Shown: positions 1 through 8,569, counted from the stretch's first letter. The stretch: 64,000 bases of DNA from Streptomyces spororaveus (GCF_016755875.1 NZ_BNED01000005.1:8073501-8137500), one strand, 5' to 3'. Made by a program: numbers and translations. Notes: generated by a model not told the origin, from the sequence alone.

Positions 1-291
1 GCTGGAGCCGTGCCCAGGTGACCGGCTGTTACTTGGCTCGTCTCCAAGGGCGTCCTGCCGCACACACGGCCGATGTACCGCTGCCTGTCCGCGCATCTGA
101 CTAAGGCGCAGGCGAGAGGGCCGCTTCCCTGGCCTGCAGCGGCGTCTCTGGGACGGCCGTGGTCGTTCGGGGCGTCGGGTTCAGGGACGCGCCGACTCCC
201 CCTGTGACGCTGCCCGGCGACGGATTCCTTCCCGATGATCGAGGTCCCCGCCGCGTTCTGCCGCGGGGTCCTTGCGCCCGTCGTCAGGTGG
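1..291. other. Left-edge region without an assignable gene
   Basis: I see no reading frame here with a recognisable product or ribosome binding site. A short plus-strand frame near positions 35-130 could be the tail of a gene that begins outside the window, but nothing in it is recognisable. The stretch ends where the minus-strand metalloprotease gene stops. Confidence 0.4.
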
Positions 292-1866
292 TCAGTTGAG
301 GGCGGCCCAGTTCTGGGTGTTGGCGTTGCCGACCGGGTTGGCGGTGACAGCAGCGCCGGGGGTGACGGGGGCGCTGTCGAGGGAGTAGCCGGTCGCCGGG
401 TTGGTGATCGTGTAGGTGCCGCTGCTGTTCTGGGTGACCTTCCAGTCCTGCCACGGATTGGAGGAGTTGACGGCCCGTAGGGTGGCCTGGCCGCCGGCGG
501 TGCTGGGTGCGGTCAGCACGAGCGCGTCCGGGCAGCCGTCGATGAGCTTGGCGGTGCCGTTCGCCTCCGCCCGCAGCGTCCACCGCTGCTTGGCGCGCGC
601 GGCGTCGAAGGTGGCGAGGACGGCGGGGGAGCTGCCGGAGGCGCCGCACTGGTCGGAGCGTTCCAGGGCCAGGCCGCCGCCGTTGGTGAGGGCGTGGGTC
701 CGGCCGTCGCCCACGATGGTGGGGCCGTAGTTGATGGCGTGGGCGGCCAGGTAGGTGAGTGCGCTTCCGGTGGTGGCGAGCGCGGGGTTGGCGGTGGGCC
801 GCCCGGTCTTGAAGTAGTCGGCAAAGGTGCCAGGCTGACGTGCCGTCATCACGCTGATGGTCCGGTCCCAGCCGCCGTCGACGTTGTTCCACAGGTCCAG
901 CAGCGCGCCGTCCACGTTGCCCTGGACCTGGTCCCCGGTGTGCCAGCCGGTGGTGTAGGTGAAGCTCTGGCTGGCACCGTCGGGCCACACGTAGCGGTAG
1001 TCCTTCAGGAGGTAGGCGGCCGTGGCGTCGGCGAACGCCTCGGTCCAGGAGCAGCTGGGGGAGCTCGCCTGCTCGACGAAGTGCGGGCTGCAGCCGGTGA
1101 CCTGCGGGAACTTGCCGTTGTACAGGCGGTGCTGGAAGAAGTGGCTGGCTTCGTGGAGCACGGTGTGCTCGGAGTCGGGGTCGGTGGCGGCGAGGTGGAC
1201 GGTGTTGGCCAGGTCGTAGGAGGGGCCGTCGGCCGAGTTGGCTGTCCACTGGACGTTGAGTTCCGTGCAGGCGTTGTTCGCCTCATGGGAGGACCAGCAG
1301 TAGCTGACGGGGTTGCTGCGGGCCCACCACAGGAGGTTGAGGGTGTCGAAGGCGTGCCAGGCCCGTGCGTTCGACGGCTTGAGGGTGCCCAGGGTGGCGC
1401 TGGCAGCGACGTTGTTCTGGACAGGCGAGTCGTAGGTGTAGGCGGTGCCAGTGGTGTCGCTGACCTTCCACAACCGGGTGCTCTCAGCTGTGAACCGTAC
1501 CCACATGCTGCTCATCGTGGTCGTGGTGGTGGGGGTGTGGCAGAGGTTGAAGCCGCCGTCGGCGACGGCGGTGTACTGGTAGTCGGCGGTGAGCTGGCGT
1601 GGGGCGTCGGTGGACTTCTCCTTGCCCCACAGCTGGATGTTCGCGTTGCGGACCGGCTTGGTCAGGGTGGGCTTGCCCCGGCCGGCTTCGGCGGACTGGT
1701 AGTCGTACTGGAGTTTGCCGCTCAGGCAGATGGGGGTCGCGGCCGAGGCGCTGGACGCCGTCAGCGGGACGGCGGCGAGGGTGAGCAGGGCGGTGCTCGC
1801 GGCGGCTAAGCCGCGTGGCAGCCGGAATCCGATGGCCACAGGGGTCCTCTCGTAGGGGAGCTGCAA
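292..1866 (-). CDS. Secreted zinc metalloprotease with C-terminal ricin-like domain
   Basis: The 524-residue product starts with a signal peptide (hydrophobic core about residues 20-40, likely cleavage after ASA near 43). HEASH at about 238-242 is a zinc-binding HExxH helix, and WTEAFADA with a glutamate about 33 residues further on resembles the third ligand of gluzincin (M4-like) proteases. The final 110 residues contain QRW and QNW repeats typical of a ricin-type beta-trefoil, a carbohydrate-binding module. The seen motifs support an extracellular peptidase; the substrate is inferred only as protein, perhaps targeted to polysaccharide. It is transcribed alone. The family is not one I can name precisely. 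Confidence 0.8.
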   Translation of the reverse strand: MQLPYERTPVAIGFRLPRGLAAASTALLTLAAVPLTASSASAATPICLSGKLQYDYQSAEAGRGKPTLTKPVRNANIQLWGKEKSTDAPRQLTADYQYTAVADGGFNLCHTPTTTTTMSSMWVRFTAESTRLWKVSDTTGTAYTYDSPVQNNVAASATLGTLKPSNARAWHAFDTLNLLWWARSNPVSYCWSSHEANNACTELNVQWTANSADGPSYDLANTVHLAATDPDSEHTVLHEASHFFQHRLYNGKFPQVTGCSPHFVEQASSPSCSWTEAFADATAAYLLKDYRYVWPDGASQSFTYTTGWHTGDQVQGNVDGALLDLWNNVDGGWDRTISVMTARQPGTFADYFKTGRPTANPALATTGSALTYLAAHAINYGPTIVGDGRTHALTNGGGLALERSDQCGASGSSPAVLATFDAARAKQRWTLRAEANGTAKLIDGCPDALVLTAPSTAGGQATLRAVNSSNPWQDWKVTQNSSGTYTITNPATGYSLDSAPVTPGAAVTANPVGNANTQNWAALN

Positions 1867-2448
1867 GGTCCCGGTGCCGGTCGAGACCGCACGGTCTTGA
1901 CCGGCGCGTCAGGAACACGAAGAAGCCCGGGCGCCGGTGGATGACCGCGCCGATCACCCTCGGTTACCAGTGCTTCGTGTGCCGTCAGTGTTCCAGCGCC
2001 CGCAGTGCCGCCTCACCGGCTCCAGAGCGTGCGCGGGACTCCGGCCGATGGAACGGTTGGGGGAATTGCCCGGCCCGCCGGCGGCGGAACGTCGTGCTTC
2101 ACCCGTTCGTGGCGTGTCGCGCGTTGTCGCCGCTTCACCTGAACAGTGATCAGCTGATGACTCGTCGGCTGATCACTGCGTCGGTGGCTCTCAGGGCGGT
2201 CACGGTGTCCCTCGGTGAACGGCCCGCTGAGCATGCCGACCCCGGGTCCTGGCCGTGGCGATCCCCTTGGAGGCCTCTGCGCGGCCCGGGTCGGCGGCGC
2301 CCTGTACGACCCGCGCCCGGGTGATCAGCGTTGCTGGAACTGGTCCGGCGACGGCACCTGACTAGCTGATGATCATGAACTGCCCCTGAAGAATTGGGTG
2401 GTCTGTGCGGCGAGCACCCCGTCATGCTGATCTACGTGAGGGGTGCGC
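1867..2448. other. Intergenic region with a long dyad
   Basis: The stretch should hold the promoter of the minus-strand metalloprotease and that of the small plus-strand gene at 2449. No gene is visible. It contains a 10-bp inverted repeat at 2145-2177 and a further copy of GTGATCAGC at 2321-2329. Confidence 0.4.
2145..2177. repeat. Inverted repeat AGTGATCAGC / GCTGATCACT
   Basis: Two perfect 10-bp arms (2145-2154 and 2168-2177) are separated by 13 bases. No T-run follows, so an operator is more likely than a terminator. The same GTGATCAGC core recurs at 2321-2329. Confidence 0.5.
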
Positions 2449-2799
2449 GTGGCACGCGATCAGGCGGAGATCGAGCAGAAGTACAGGCAGTGCCTTGAGT
2501 CGTTCGTAGTGCGAGCGCGCCGTGTGGCAGAGCAATCCCTTGCTGGTGACTGGGGGAAGCTCGTGGCGCTCATCGACCCAAAGATCGGGGTCCGTTTCGA
2601 GAACGGTGAGATCCGGATCCGGCATGAGCTGCCCGCCGCGCGCGGCGGCGCCTGGACAGCCGGGGAGCGGTCCCTGGGCGGGAGCTGCCACGCCGACGAC
2701 GTCGCCCGCGAGGAAGCCGCACGCCTCCAGGCCGCCGCGCCGCCAGAGCCGGAACATGACCAGGGTAGGCCGCGCCGCCTCTTCGGCCGGCACTCCTGA
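2449..2799 (+). CDS. Small hypothetical protein
   Basis: The 116-residue product is charged and not recognised. The first 60 residues look like a genuine folded segment, with a helical DQAEIEQKYRQCLESF start followed by GVRFENGEIRI. The tail is rich in Ala, Arg and Pro. The GTG at 2449 is chosen because AGGGG-like sequence lies about 6 bases upstream; an in-frame GTG at 2443 is closer to that site than usual. It sits in a region of gene remnants, so it could itself be part of a decayed element. No function is assigned. Confidence 0.45.
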   Translation: MARDQAEIEQKYRQCLESFVVRARRVAEQSLAGDWGKLVALIDPKIGVRFENGEIRIRHELPAARGGAWTAGERSLGGSCHADDVAREEAARLQAAAPPEPEHDQGRPRRLFGRHS

Positions 2800-3014
2800 C
2801 CCAGCCCGGCGACGCCGCCCCACCCGCCGGACTGGGGCAGTGGCTGTAGACACGAGAACGCGAGTCGTTTGTTGACGACTTCGGGCGTGGCTTCGGGTGC
2901 CGCCACCACGATCAATGTCGATGGGTTTGGGAGTCACTCATTTCGGTCGAACGCGTCCCGCGGTTGCCTCAGGGCTGCCGCGCCGCCGAAGTGGAGCGAC
3001 GGTTGGCCGCGATC

Positions 3015-3510
3015 CGCGGGCACCTGCCTGGCGCAGCGCCGGATCCTGCGCCACGTCCCGAGTGAAGTGCGCCGCAGCCTGCAGTCCTACGCGACCAGCG
3101 AAGGCTGGGCGCACTACTGCGAGGAGATGGCCCTGGAAGCGGGCTTCGGCGACGGCGACCCCCGGCACACCGCGGCCGTCGCCCGCGACGCACTGCTGCG
3201 CCTGACACGCCTGGCTTGCGTCATCGGGCTGCACACCGGCGAACTCACCCACCCACAGGCGGCCGCCCGGTTCGAAGCAGAGGCACACACACCCCCGGCA
3301 CTCGCCGCACAGCAGGCCACGCGCTGCCTGCTCGACCCCCAGGCAGGCGACTACACCCGGGGAAAGTTCGCGATCCTCGACCTGCGTGACCAAGCCCGCC
3401 GGCACTGGGGGCCCGGCTTCACCCACACCCGCTTCCACACGGCGCTGCTCAACCTGGGCGCGCCACCACTGGCCCTGCTGCCGGCTCTGCTCGGAGCGGG
3501 CCGACGATGA
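3015..3510 (+). pseudogene. DUF885-family protein, C-terminal remnant
   Basis: The frame contains the DUF885 hallmark SEGWAHYCEEMALEAGFG and, near its end, the GKFAILDLRDQAR and FHTALLNLGAPPLALL segments that end this family. DUF885 proteins are normally about 550 residues. Here only about the last 150-165 are present, and sequence upstream of roughly 3015 in the same frame is unrelated, so the first two thirds are missing. The frame ends in ATGA, overlapping the start of the LysE-type exporter by 4 bp. The remnant may still be translated and couple translation of the exporter. A 5' deletion or recombination junction near 3000 is inferred. Confidence 0.7.
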
Positions 3511-4145
3511 GCGTCCTCTCCGACCCGCATCAGCTGCTGCTCTTCGTGGGCGCGTCCGCGGCCCTCGTCTGCGTGCCCGGACCGAACCTCGTCTACATCT
3601 GCACGCGCAGCATCGCCCAGGGCACCCGCGCCGGGATGGTCTCGGCACTCGGGGTGGAGACCGGCACCCTGATACACGCCCTCGCCACCGCCTTCGGAGT
3701 CGCCGCACTCGTCTCCGCCGAACCGGCAGCACTCAAAGCCCTCACCCTGCTCGGCGCCGCCTACCTCCTCTACCTCGGAATCCGTTCCCTCACCGGAGCC
3801 GGCTCGCCCGACAACTCGGCCCAGCCCGTTCCCAGCAGCCTCTGGCGCGTCTACCGCGAAGGGATCCTCGTCAATGTCCTCAACCCGAAGGTCATGCTCT
3901 TCTTCCTGGCCTTCCTGCCACAGTGGGTGAGCCACGACGCCGACGGCGCACAGGCCCGTATGGAACTGCTGATACTCGCCGCGATTACCTTCACGGTCGC
4001 GCTGGCCATGGACCTGGGGTACGCGGCCACCGCCGGCGCACTCGCGAGAAGGCTGCGCGGCCGCGCAGCGCCGGGCCGAGGCAGGACCCGGTACCTCGTC
4101 GCCCTCGTCTACCTCGGACTCGCGGCCGCCGCCATGTTCAGCTGA
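3507..4145 (+). CDS. LysE/RhtB-family amino-acid exporter
   Basis: The 212-residue product has the LysE/RhtB layout: about six membrane segments and the early CVPGPNLVYICTRSIAQGTRAGMVSALGV-type motif characteristic of the family, followed by ILVNVLNPKVMLFFLAFLPQWV near residues 130-150. These transporters export amino acids or their derivatives across the cytoplasmic membrane. The substrate cannot be read from the sequence. The start overlaps the stop of the DUF885 remnant by ATGA, and a hairpin terminator follows at 4155. Confidence 0.9.
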   Translation: MSVLSDPHQLLLFVGASAALVCVPGPNLVYICTRSIAQGTRAGMVSALGVETGTLIHALATAFGVAALVSAEPAALKALTLLGAAYLLYLGIRSLTGAGSPDNSAQPVPSSLWRVYREGILVNVLNPKVMLFFLAFLPQWVSHDADGAQARMELLILAAITFTVALAMDLGYAATAGALARRLRGRAAPGRGRTRYLVALVYLGLAAAAMFS

Positions 4146-4154
4146 CAGCAACTG

Positions 4155-4177
4155 CCGGGCGCCAACACGGCGCCCGG
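4155..4177 (+). terminator. Hairpin terminator after the LysE-type gene
   Basis: Perfect 9-bp arms CCGGGCGCC and GGCGCCCGG are separated by 5 bases, 9 bp after the exporter stop codon. Confidence 0.7.
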
Positions 4178-4407
4178 ACCCGGCCTTCCCGGAGTGACCC
4201 GAGGGGATGGCGCCGATGGTGAGGGCGTCCTGGACGGGATCGCTCGCCGCACGACTTTACGAAGATCACCGTGCGGGTCAAACGCCCCGAACCGCTTGTC
4301 CACCGGCGCCGGACGGCCCTGCGGCTGCCTCTTCTCGATCGGCTCGACCTCGAACAACCGATCCTCACCATGCATACCGACATCATCCCGCGCGAACGAT
4401 CACGAAA

Positions 4408-4431
4408 CACCGAGCGGGTTGCCGCTCGGTG
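4408..4431 (-). terminator. Hairpin terminator of the broken repeat gene
   Basis: Perfect 10-bp arms (4408-4417, 4422-4431) surround a 4-base loop. On the minus strand they are followed by TTTCG. This places the 3' end of the minus-strand repeat-protein transcript here. Confidence 0.7.
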
Positions 4432-4441
4432 CGATTCGCTC

Positions 4442-5780
4442 CTACGGCGTGCCCGGGCGTGGTGGCGGTCGCTTGTACGGCGGCGATCCGTGCTTCGTCT
4501 TCGGCGGTGTCGGCGCCGGCCGCCCGATTGTTGCTCCAGCCGCGGGTGGACAACCAGCAACTGGTCCTCGGCGCCGTTCTTGTCCCGGTAGACGATGGCG
4601 GCCGGTCCCGCTCCGCTCTCGTGGCCGGGGAACCTCTGGTCAGGGGTACACGGGCCGCCGGTACGGTACTTGGTCCACCACAGGCTCTGGTCGCTGGAAC
4701 CGTAGCCCCGGTGAATCGCGTACAGCTCTCCGGCGTAGACGGCCAGCGCCGGTCCCTCCAGGCTCTCGTGTGCGCCAAGCCTGCGGTCCGCCGACCACGA
4801 GGAGCCATCGTAGGCGGCGTGCCACAGCTGGGTGTCGTTGCCACCTCGGTGAAGGAGGTGGAGCTTGTTGTCGTACACCGCCAATGCCGGGTTCGACACC
4901 GTCTCATGACCGGGCAGCGCGCTGTCACCGGTCCACGAGGAGCCGTTGTAGGTGGCGTGCCACAGCCGATTGTCACGGCCTCCCTTGTGCACGAGGTGCA
5001 GCTTGCCACCGAAGACCGCCAGCGCCGGCCGGTGGACGATTCATGGGCGGGAAGCCTGACGTCGGGGGCCCACCGAGTGCCGTCGTACGTTGTGTGCCAC
5101 AGACTGGTGTCGCTGCTGCCCCGGTGGACGCAGTGGAGTTTCCCGCCGAAGACCGCCAGCGCCGGTCCGTTCGCCGTCTCGTGCGCGCCGACCTTGGTGT
5201 CCTGGGTCCAGCCCTTGTCGGGATCGTAAGCGGTGTACCACAGCTGGTTGTCGCTACCGCCGCGGTGCACACAGATGAGCTTCCCGCTGAACTCGGCCAG
5301 GGCCGGGTTCGACCCCGACTCGTGCCCGGGGAACCGCTCGTCCGCGCTCCAGCCCTAGGCGGGCTTGAAGACCGACCACCAGAGGTTCAGGTCCTCTTCG
5401 GGACCCAAGCCGACCGGGATGAGCATCAACGGTGAGAACCACGGTGAAACCAACTTGCAGCCGTAGCCCCGAGAGACCGACTGGACCCAGACTTTCTGGG
5501 CCAAGGCCGCCACGGCGACGAGGGAGGACAGGGGCTCTTTGAGGACTTCCCCGAGAGCATCCGCGAGGTGGTCCTTGAGTTCCAGGTACTTGTCCACCGC
5601 CTCCTGGTTGAGCCTGAGCTCGAACCCCCACCAGTGCGCCCTGGGTTCAACCGTGATGCCCAGCGCCTCGAGGTCCTTCAGTGCCCGCGCCGCCCGCGCC
5701 GCGACTTCGGGGCTCGCGACGAAGGCCGCAGGTCCTTCCGGCGCGCCGTCCTGGGCCTGGACCGTCTCATCGATGACCAT
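4442..5780 (-). pseudogene. Repeat (lectin/propeller-like) protein broken by amber stop and frameshift
   Basis: The gene starts at ATG 5780 behind GAGAGGAG. An N-terminal part of about 125 residues, not recognised, is followed by six tandem units of about 45 residues. Consensus features of a unit are GHE, GPALAVY, KL, HRGG, D, QLW, YDGSSW. An in-frame TAG at 5355-5357 stops translation inside the first unit, at residue 142. The same frame stays open after it through more units, until an apparent 1-bp loss in a C/G run near 5027-5031 moves the repeats to another frame. The 3' end is uncertain; a TAG at 4442-4444 in the third frame just before the terminator is one candidate. Such repeats fold as sugar-binding propellers in related actinobacterial proteins. 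No signal peptide is visible. Confidence 0.7.
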
Positions 5781-6103
5781 GGGACTCCTCTCGTTGTCGC
5801 GCAAGGCACCCAGCCGACCCGGATCCGTCCGGCTCAACCCATCGGCTTCTCGCAAACATGCTCTCTGCACGCGACAGTGGCGCTGGAGCCGACGGGTGAG
5901 CGGGTCGTCCGGCCGCCGGATGCGGACTCGGCGGGGGTGGCGGATGTCGTCGGTGTCCTGGAGGTCGGCGAAGTCTGCGTGCGCCTGGGCGACGGCTTCG
6001 GGGTACGCCTCCTGCTTCTCGTGTTCGGCGAGCGCCCACCTATGAAACAGGCGGTTGTCGGGCGTCAGCGTGACTCCGACGGGATGAAGATCGTTAGCGG
6101 GCC
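5781..6103. other. Intergenic region, possible gene remnant on minus strand
   Basis: The minus strand is open from about 6065 into the repeat gene and reads TPDNRLFHRWALAEHEKQEA and more. This looks like real coding sequence but has no start signal that I trust. It may be a 5' extension of a decayed gene. The rest would hold promoters for the divergent genes. Confidence 0.3.
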
Positions 6104-6364
6104 ATGAACAACACCAGCCGGGCACTTACCGCCCTCTGCCTCGGGACCGCCGCTCTCCTCGGGGTCCTGGCTGCACCCGCCAGCGCCGCACCAACCGGGT
6201 TGTTGGATCAAACCGCACTAGCCCCCGTGGGTCGAGACATCTGCAAGACCCTCCATGGCCTCCCGATCGCCGGGAGGGTTGGCGATAACGTCTGCTATGT
6301 GGTGGACGACCTCCCCGCCGTTGGCGGCGTGTTGACCCCAATTATCGGCGTTGCACCGAGGTAG
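6104..6364 (+). CDS. Small secreted protein
   Basis: The 86-residue product has a clear signal peptide (residues 1-28, hydrophobic LTALCLGTAALLGVLAAPA, cleavage after ASA). The mature part of about 58 residues has two cysteines, in GRDICKTLHG and GDNVCYVVDD, that could form one disulfide. It lacks the NGN and NPAFGNTC features of chaplins, so it is not one. The ribosome binding site is weak. Function unknown; a secreted cell-surface role is inferred. Confidence 0.65.
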   Translation: MNNTSRALTALCLGTAALLGVLAAPASAAPTGLLDQTALAPVGRDICKTLHGLPIAGRVGDNVCYVVDDLPAVGGVLTPIIGVAPR

Positions 6365-6500
6365 CCCGGCAGCCTCGGAACGGGGCACCAGCGGCCCCCA
6401 GAGTCCTCGCACGCGTCTTGAGTCGGTGGCACGGACGACAGAGCAGTTGCACGTTCCTGTCCGTGTCCGTCCCGTCGGCGCTGCCCTCGCCTTCGAGTGG
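6342..6500 (-). pseudogene. Possible HNH-endonuclease remnant
   Basis: One minus-strand frame reads GTDTDRNVQLLCRPCHRLKT, which matches the C-terminal N..LLC..CH..KT part of phage-type HNH nucleases. The upstream HNH part (first cysteine pair and the DH motif) is not present in the same frame; a scattered CPHS is seen in another frame. I read it as a decayed fragment from a mobile element. Confidence 0.35.
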
Positions 6501-6960
6501 GGGCATTTCCGGCCCGTCCTGTACCACCTGCGGCTAGGGAGTGGATATCGGGGGCAACGGGCGTGAGAATCGAGCTGACCGCCGGCCTGGGCGGGAACGG
6601 CAACGCTGGCAAGGTCAAGGCCACCGGCGGCACCGTCAAGGCAACCGGAGACGGGCCTCAAGGCGTGGGACGACCCGCGCCACCAGCACGGCCACCGGGC
6701 CCCCAAGATCGACATCGCCTGTGATCGACGTCCACCAACCCCGTGCGGACACTCCCCAAAAGAGCGGCAGCGGCAAGAAGACGTGTCATCGCCGACGGCA
6801 AGCGGCCGTCAAACCCGGACCCCGAAACCGGTCAGGCGATTGCCCCTGACGTTGAGGTATCGGAGGGCGCCGACTCCCCGGCGGCTACGCCCTCCTCTTC
6901 GGCCAGGCGGAACTGCGCCGGCGTGAGCCTGCTGCCGCCTGACCCGGGCCGGAGTGCGCG
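6501..6960. other. Intergenic region, no assignable gene
   Basis: Frames are open because of the high GC content, but none has a convincing start or recognisable product. It is followed by the long hairpin at 6961. Confidence 0.4.
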
Positions 6961-7012
6961 GACATACGTGGGGGCCGGAACCGCGAGAGCGGTTCCGGCC
7001 CCCACGTATGTC
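6961..7012 (-). terminator. Very long perfect hairpin after the csbD-like gene
   Basis: Two perfectly complementary 24-base arms (6961-6984 and 6989-7012) enclose a GAGA loop. It lies 2 bp beyond the stop codon of the minus-strand csbD-like gene, so it is the likely terminator of that transcript. Confidence 0.8.
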
Positions 7013-7014
7013 GA

Positions 7015-7188
7015 TCAGTGCTTGAAGACGTCCTTGACCTTCTCCTTGGCCTGGCGGGCGTCGCCGGTGGCCTGCTCCGCGCGGCCCTCGGCGGTCAGCC
7101 GCTCGTTGCCCGTCAGGCGGCCGGCGGTCTCCTTGAGCTTGCCCTTGGCCTGCTCGACCTTCGCCTCGGCCTTCTGCTCACCAGACAC
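7015..7188 (-). CDS. CsbD-like stress protein
   Basis: This 57-residue product is highly charged and helical. It begins MSGEQKAEAKVEQAKGKLKE and continues with TAGRLTGNERLTAEGRAEQ, which is the CsbD family pattern. It starts at GTG 7188 behind GGGAG and ends 2 bp before the long hairpin. CsbD of Bacillus is controlled by the general-stress sigma factor B; the molecular function is unknown. A poor match to a sigma-B-type promoter (GACT, 15 bases, GGGTCT) can be seen on the minus strand near 7215-7240, but I give it little weight. The neighbours are also stress-type genes. Confidence 0.85.
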   Translation of the reverse strand: MSGEQKAEAKVEQAKGKLKETAGRLTGNERLTAEGRAEQATGDARQAKEKVKDVFKH

Positions 7189-7319
7189 AGCTGATCACTC
7201 CCTCTTGGGTGGAAACGCCTTACGAGACCCCGTATGGCCGCTGAAAGTCTTCGTAAACAGAGGCGACCGCGCAACAGGCTTACCCGGGCTCGCCAGGCCC
7301 GCAGGTGCGGGCCGGCGCG

Positions 7320-7713
7320 CTACCGGGGGAGGAGGGCGCGGACGGTCTTGCCGCCTTCGGGCCCGGGCGTGACGAGGACGTGGTGGGCGAGGTCGTTGAG
7401 CATGTGCCAGCCGAATCCACCCGTTCCGTCGACGAGGTCGGGGGTCCGCGCCCGGGGCAGCCTCGGGCTGGGATCCTCTATGGCTACCTCGATGGCGCCG
7501 GGGTGGGCGGCGAGGCGGAGGGTATAAGGCGCCACCACCGTGGCGCAGAGCGTTCGTCACGAGCTCGGAGACGACCAGGACGACCGTGCCGGCCTCCTCC
7601 CGGCCGATGGCCGGCTGCCCGAGGCCTTCGAGGAACGCCCGGGCGGCCTGGCGCGCCCGGGCGACGGCGGACAGAGGGCGAAGGGCTGTGCGCTCGGCGC
7701 TCACCGTGGTCAT
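7320..7713 (-). pseudogene. RsbW/SpoIIAB-type ATP-binding regulator, frameshifted
   Basis: From ATG 7713 (GGGAG about 7 bases upstream) the frame gives MTTVSAERTALRPLSAVARA and then VLVVSELVTNALRHGGGA, the N-box of HATPase_c_2 anti-sigma-factor kinases. The reading then fails, but a second frame (7320-7538) continues with YTLRLAAHPGAIEVAIEDPS, the GTGGFGWHML G-box region and TVRALLPR. One extra base near 7526 (GCCTTATACC against an expected GCCTATACC) explains the break. Joined, the two parts give a normal-length protein of about 130 residues. It would antagonise sigma or anti-anti-sigma partners. It is either a pseudogene or a sequencing error. Confidence 0.75.
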
Positions 7714-8511
7714 CGCGCGCTCCCGGTTCTGTTGTCGTGTCTGGCCCTGTCTGCCCGGTCGTTGTGCCCCCGCCCGCAACCGTTCAACCCCGGCAACAGT
7801 CGACTACCTCGGGGACGCGCGCACGAAAATCTATGTCGGTCGGAGTAGACATTGGGTGGTGTGGCCGTTATGGTTTCTCTCGTAGCCCAGAGAGACAGCA
7901 GGGCCTGGCAGAGACGAACTGCCGGGCAGCAGTACACGCAGTTGCAGTTCGCAGGACGGTGCGGTGGTGGAGTTCCGAAGCCAGAGCGGTTGCAGGACGG
8001 CGACGGGACTGGCGACCGGACCGGGCGGCCCGCAGTCATCAGGGGCCGCCGCAAGCAGTACCGCGGTTGACGCAGTGGCAGTACCGGTAAGTGCAGTTCG
8101 CAGTACCCAGCAGTGAAGTCAGTGAGCAGTACCTCGGTGAAGGCGTCGGCTGCGGGCGCGCGCACCGGGAAGTTCGGCAGTGGGGTTCTAAGCCAGAGCA
8201 GACGCACGATGGGCGACGGGGCTGGCTGCCGGAGAGTGGCGCTCGGTCAGGCCACTGAGCAGTTCGCATCACCAGCAGTACGCAGTAACCGTTTGATGAG
8301 TGATTGTTCCCAGAGGGAAGAACGGAGGAGCGAAGCGCCATCAGGATCGCCCGGGCAGCGTGTTGAGTCCGGGTACCGCAGGACATCGATAGTGAGGTGG
8401 TCTCCGGTCAAGCAACCGCGATCCCCGCACCCCGACCGCGCATGAGTCGGGTCTGCGGACACAGAAGGCCGGTGCAGTATCGGGGCCGGCAGATGGTGTA
8501 GCAGTTCCTTC
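7714..8511. other. Long non-coding region upstream of the MerR-like gene
   Basis: No frame on either strand gives a recognisable product. The region is rich in CAGT motifs and contains diverged duplicated blocks (see the repeat entry). A GTTGAG..GGGTAC stretch at 8362-8376 lies about 195 bp upstream of the MerR-like gene, but its spacing does not fit a sigma-B promoter. Confidence 0.5.
7870..8290 (+). repeat. CAGT-rich imperfect repeat region
   Basis: About 16 copies of CAGT, mostly CAGTA, CAGTT or CAGTG, lie on the plus strand between about 7929 and 8288. Several near 8100-8140 are spaced 7 bases apart. Two blocks of about 57 bases, at 7966-8022 and 8180-8237, align at roughly 75 percent around the core AAGCCAGAGC and GCGACGGG; a third, weaker copy lies near 7875-7895. 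Nothing suggests translation. A structured RNA, a protein-binding array or a decayed repeat are all possible. Confidence 0.6.
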
Positions 8512-8543
8512 GGGGCCCTGGTGCCGTACGGCACCAGGGCCCC
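8512..8543 (+). terminator. 32-bp perfect palindrome in the leader of the MerR-like gene
   Basis: Sixteen-base arms run from GGGGCCCTGGTGCCGT to its complement, with no loop other than what must form at the tip. It ends 26 bp before the start codon of the gene at 8570. It could be the terminator of an upstream transcript or an attenuator in the leader of this gene. There is no T-run. Confidence 0.6.
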
Positions 8544-8569
8544 TCCACGCGTTCCACGAGAGAGGTTCC

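Noticed and set aside
6104..6364. Chaplin gene
   Set aside because: The small secreted protein has two cysteines but lacks the conserved chaplin motifs and has different spacing.
7870..8290. CRISPR array
   Set aside because: The repeated units are diverged and irregularly spaced, and there are no constant-length spacers or cas genes.
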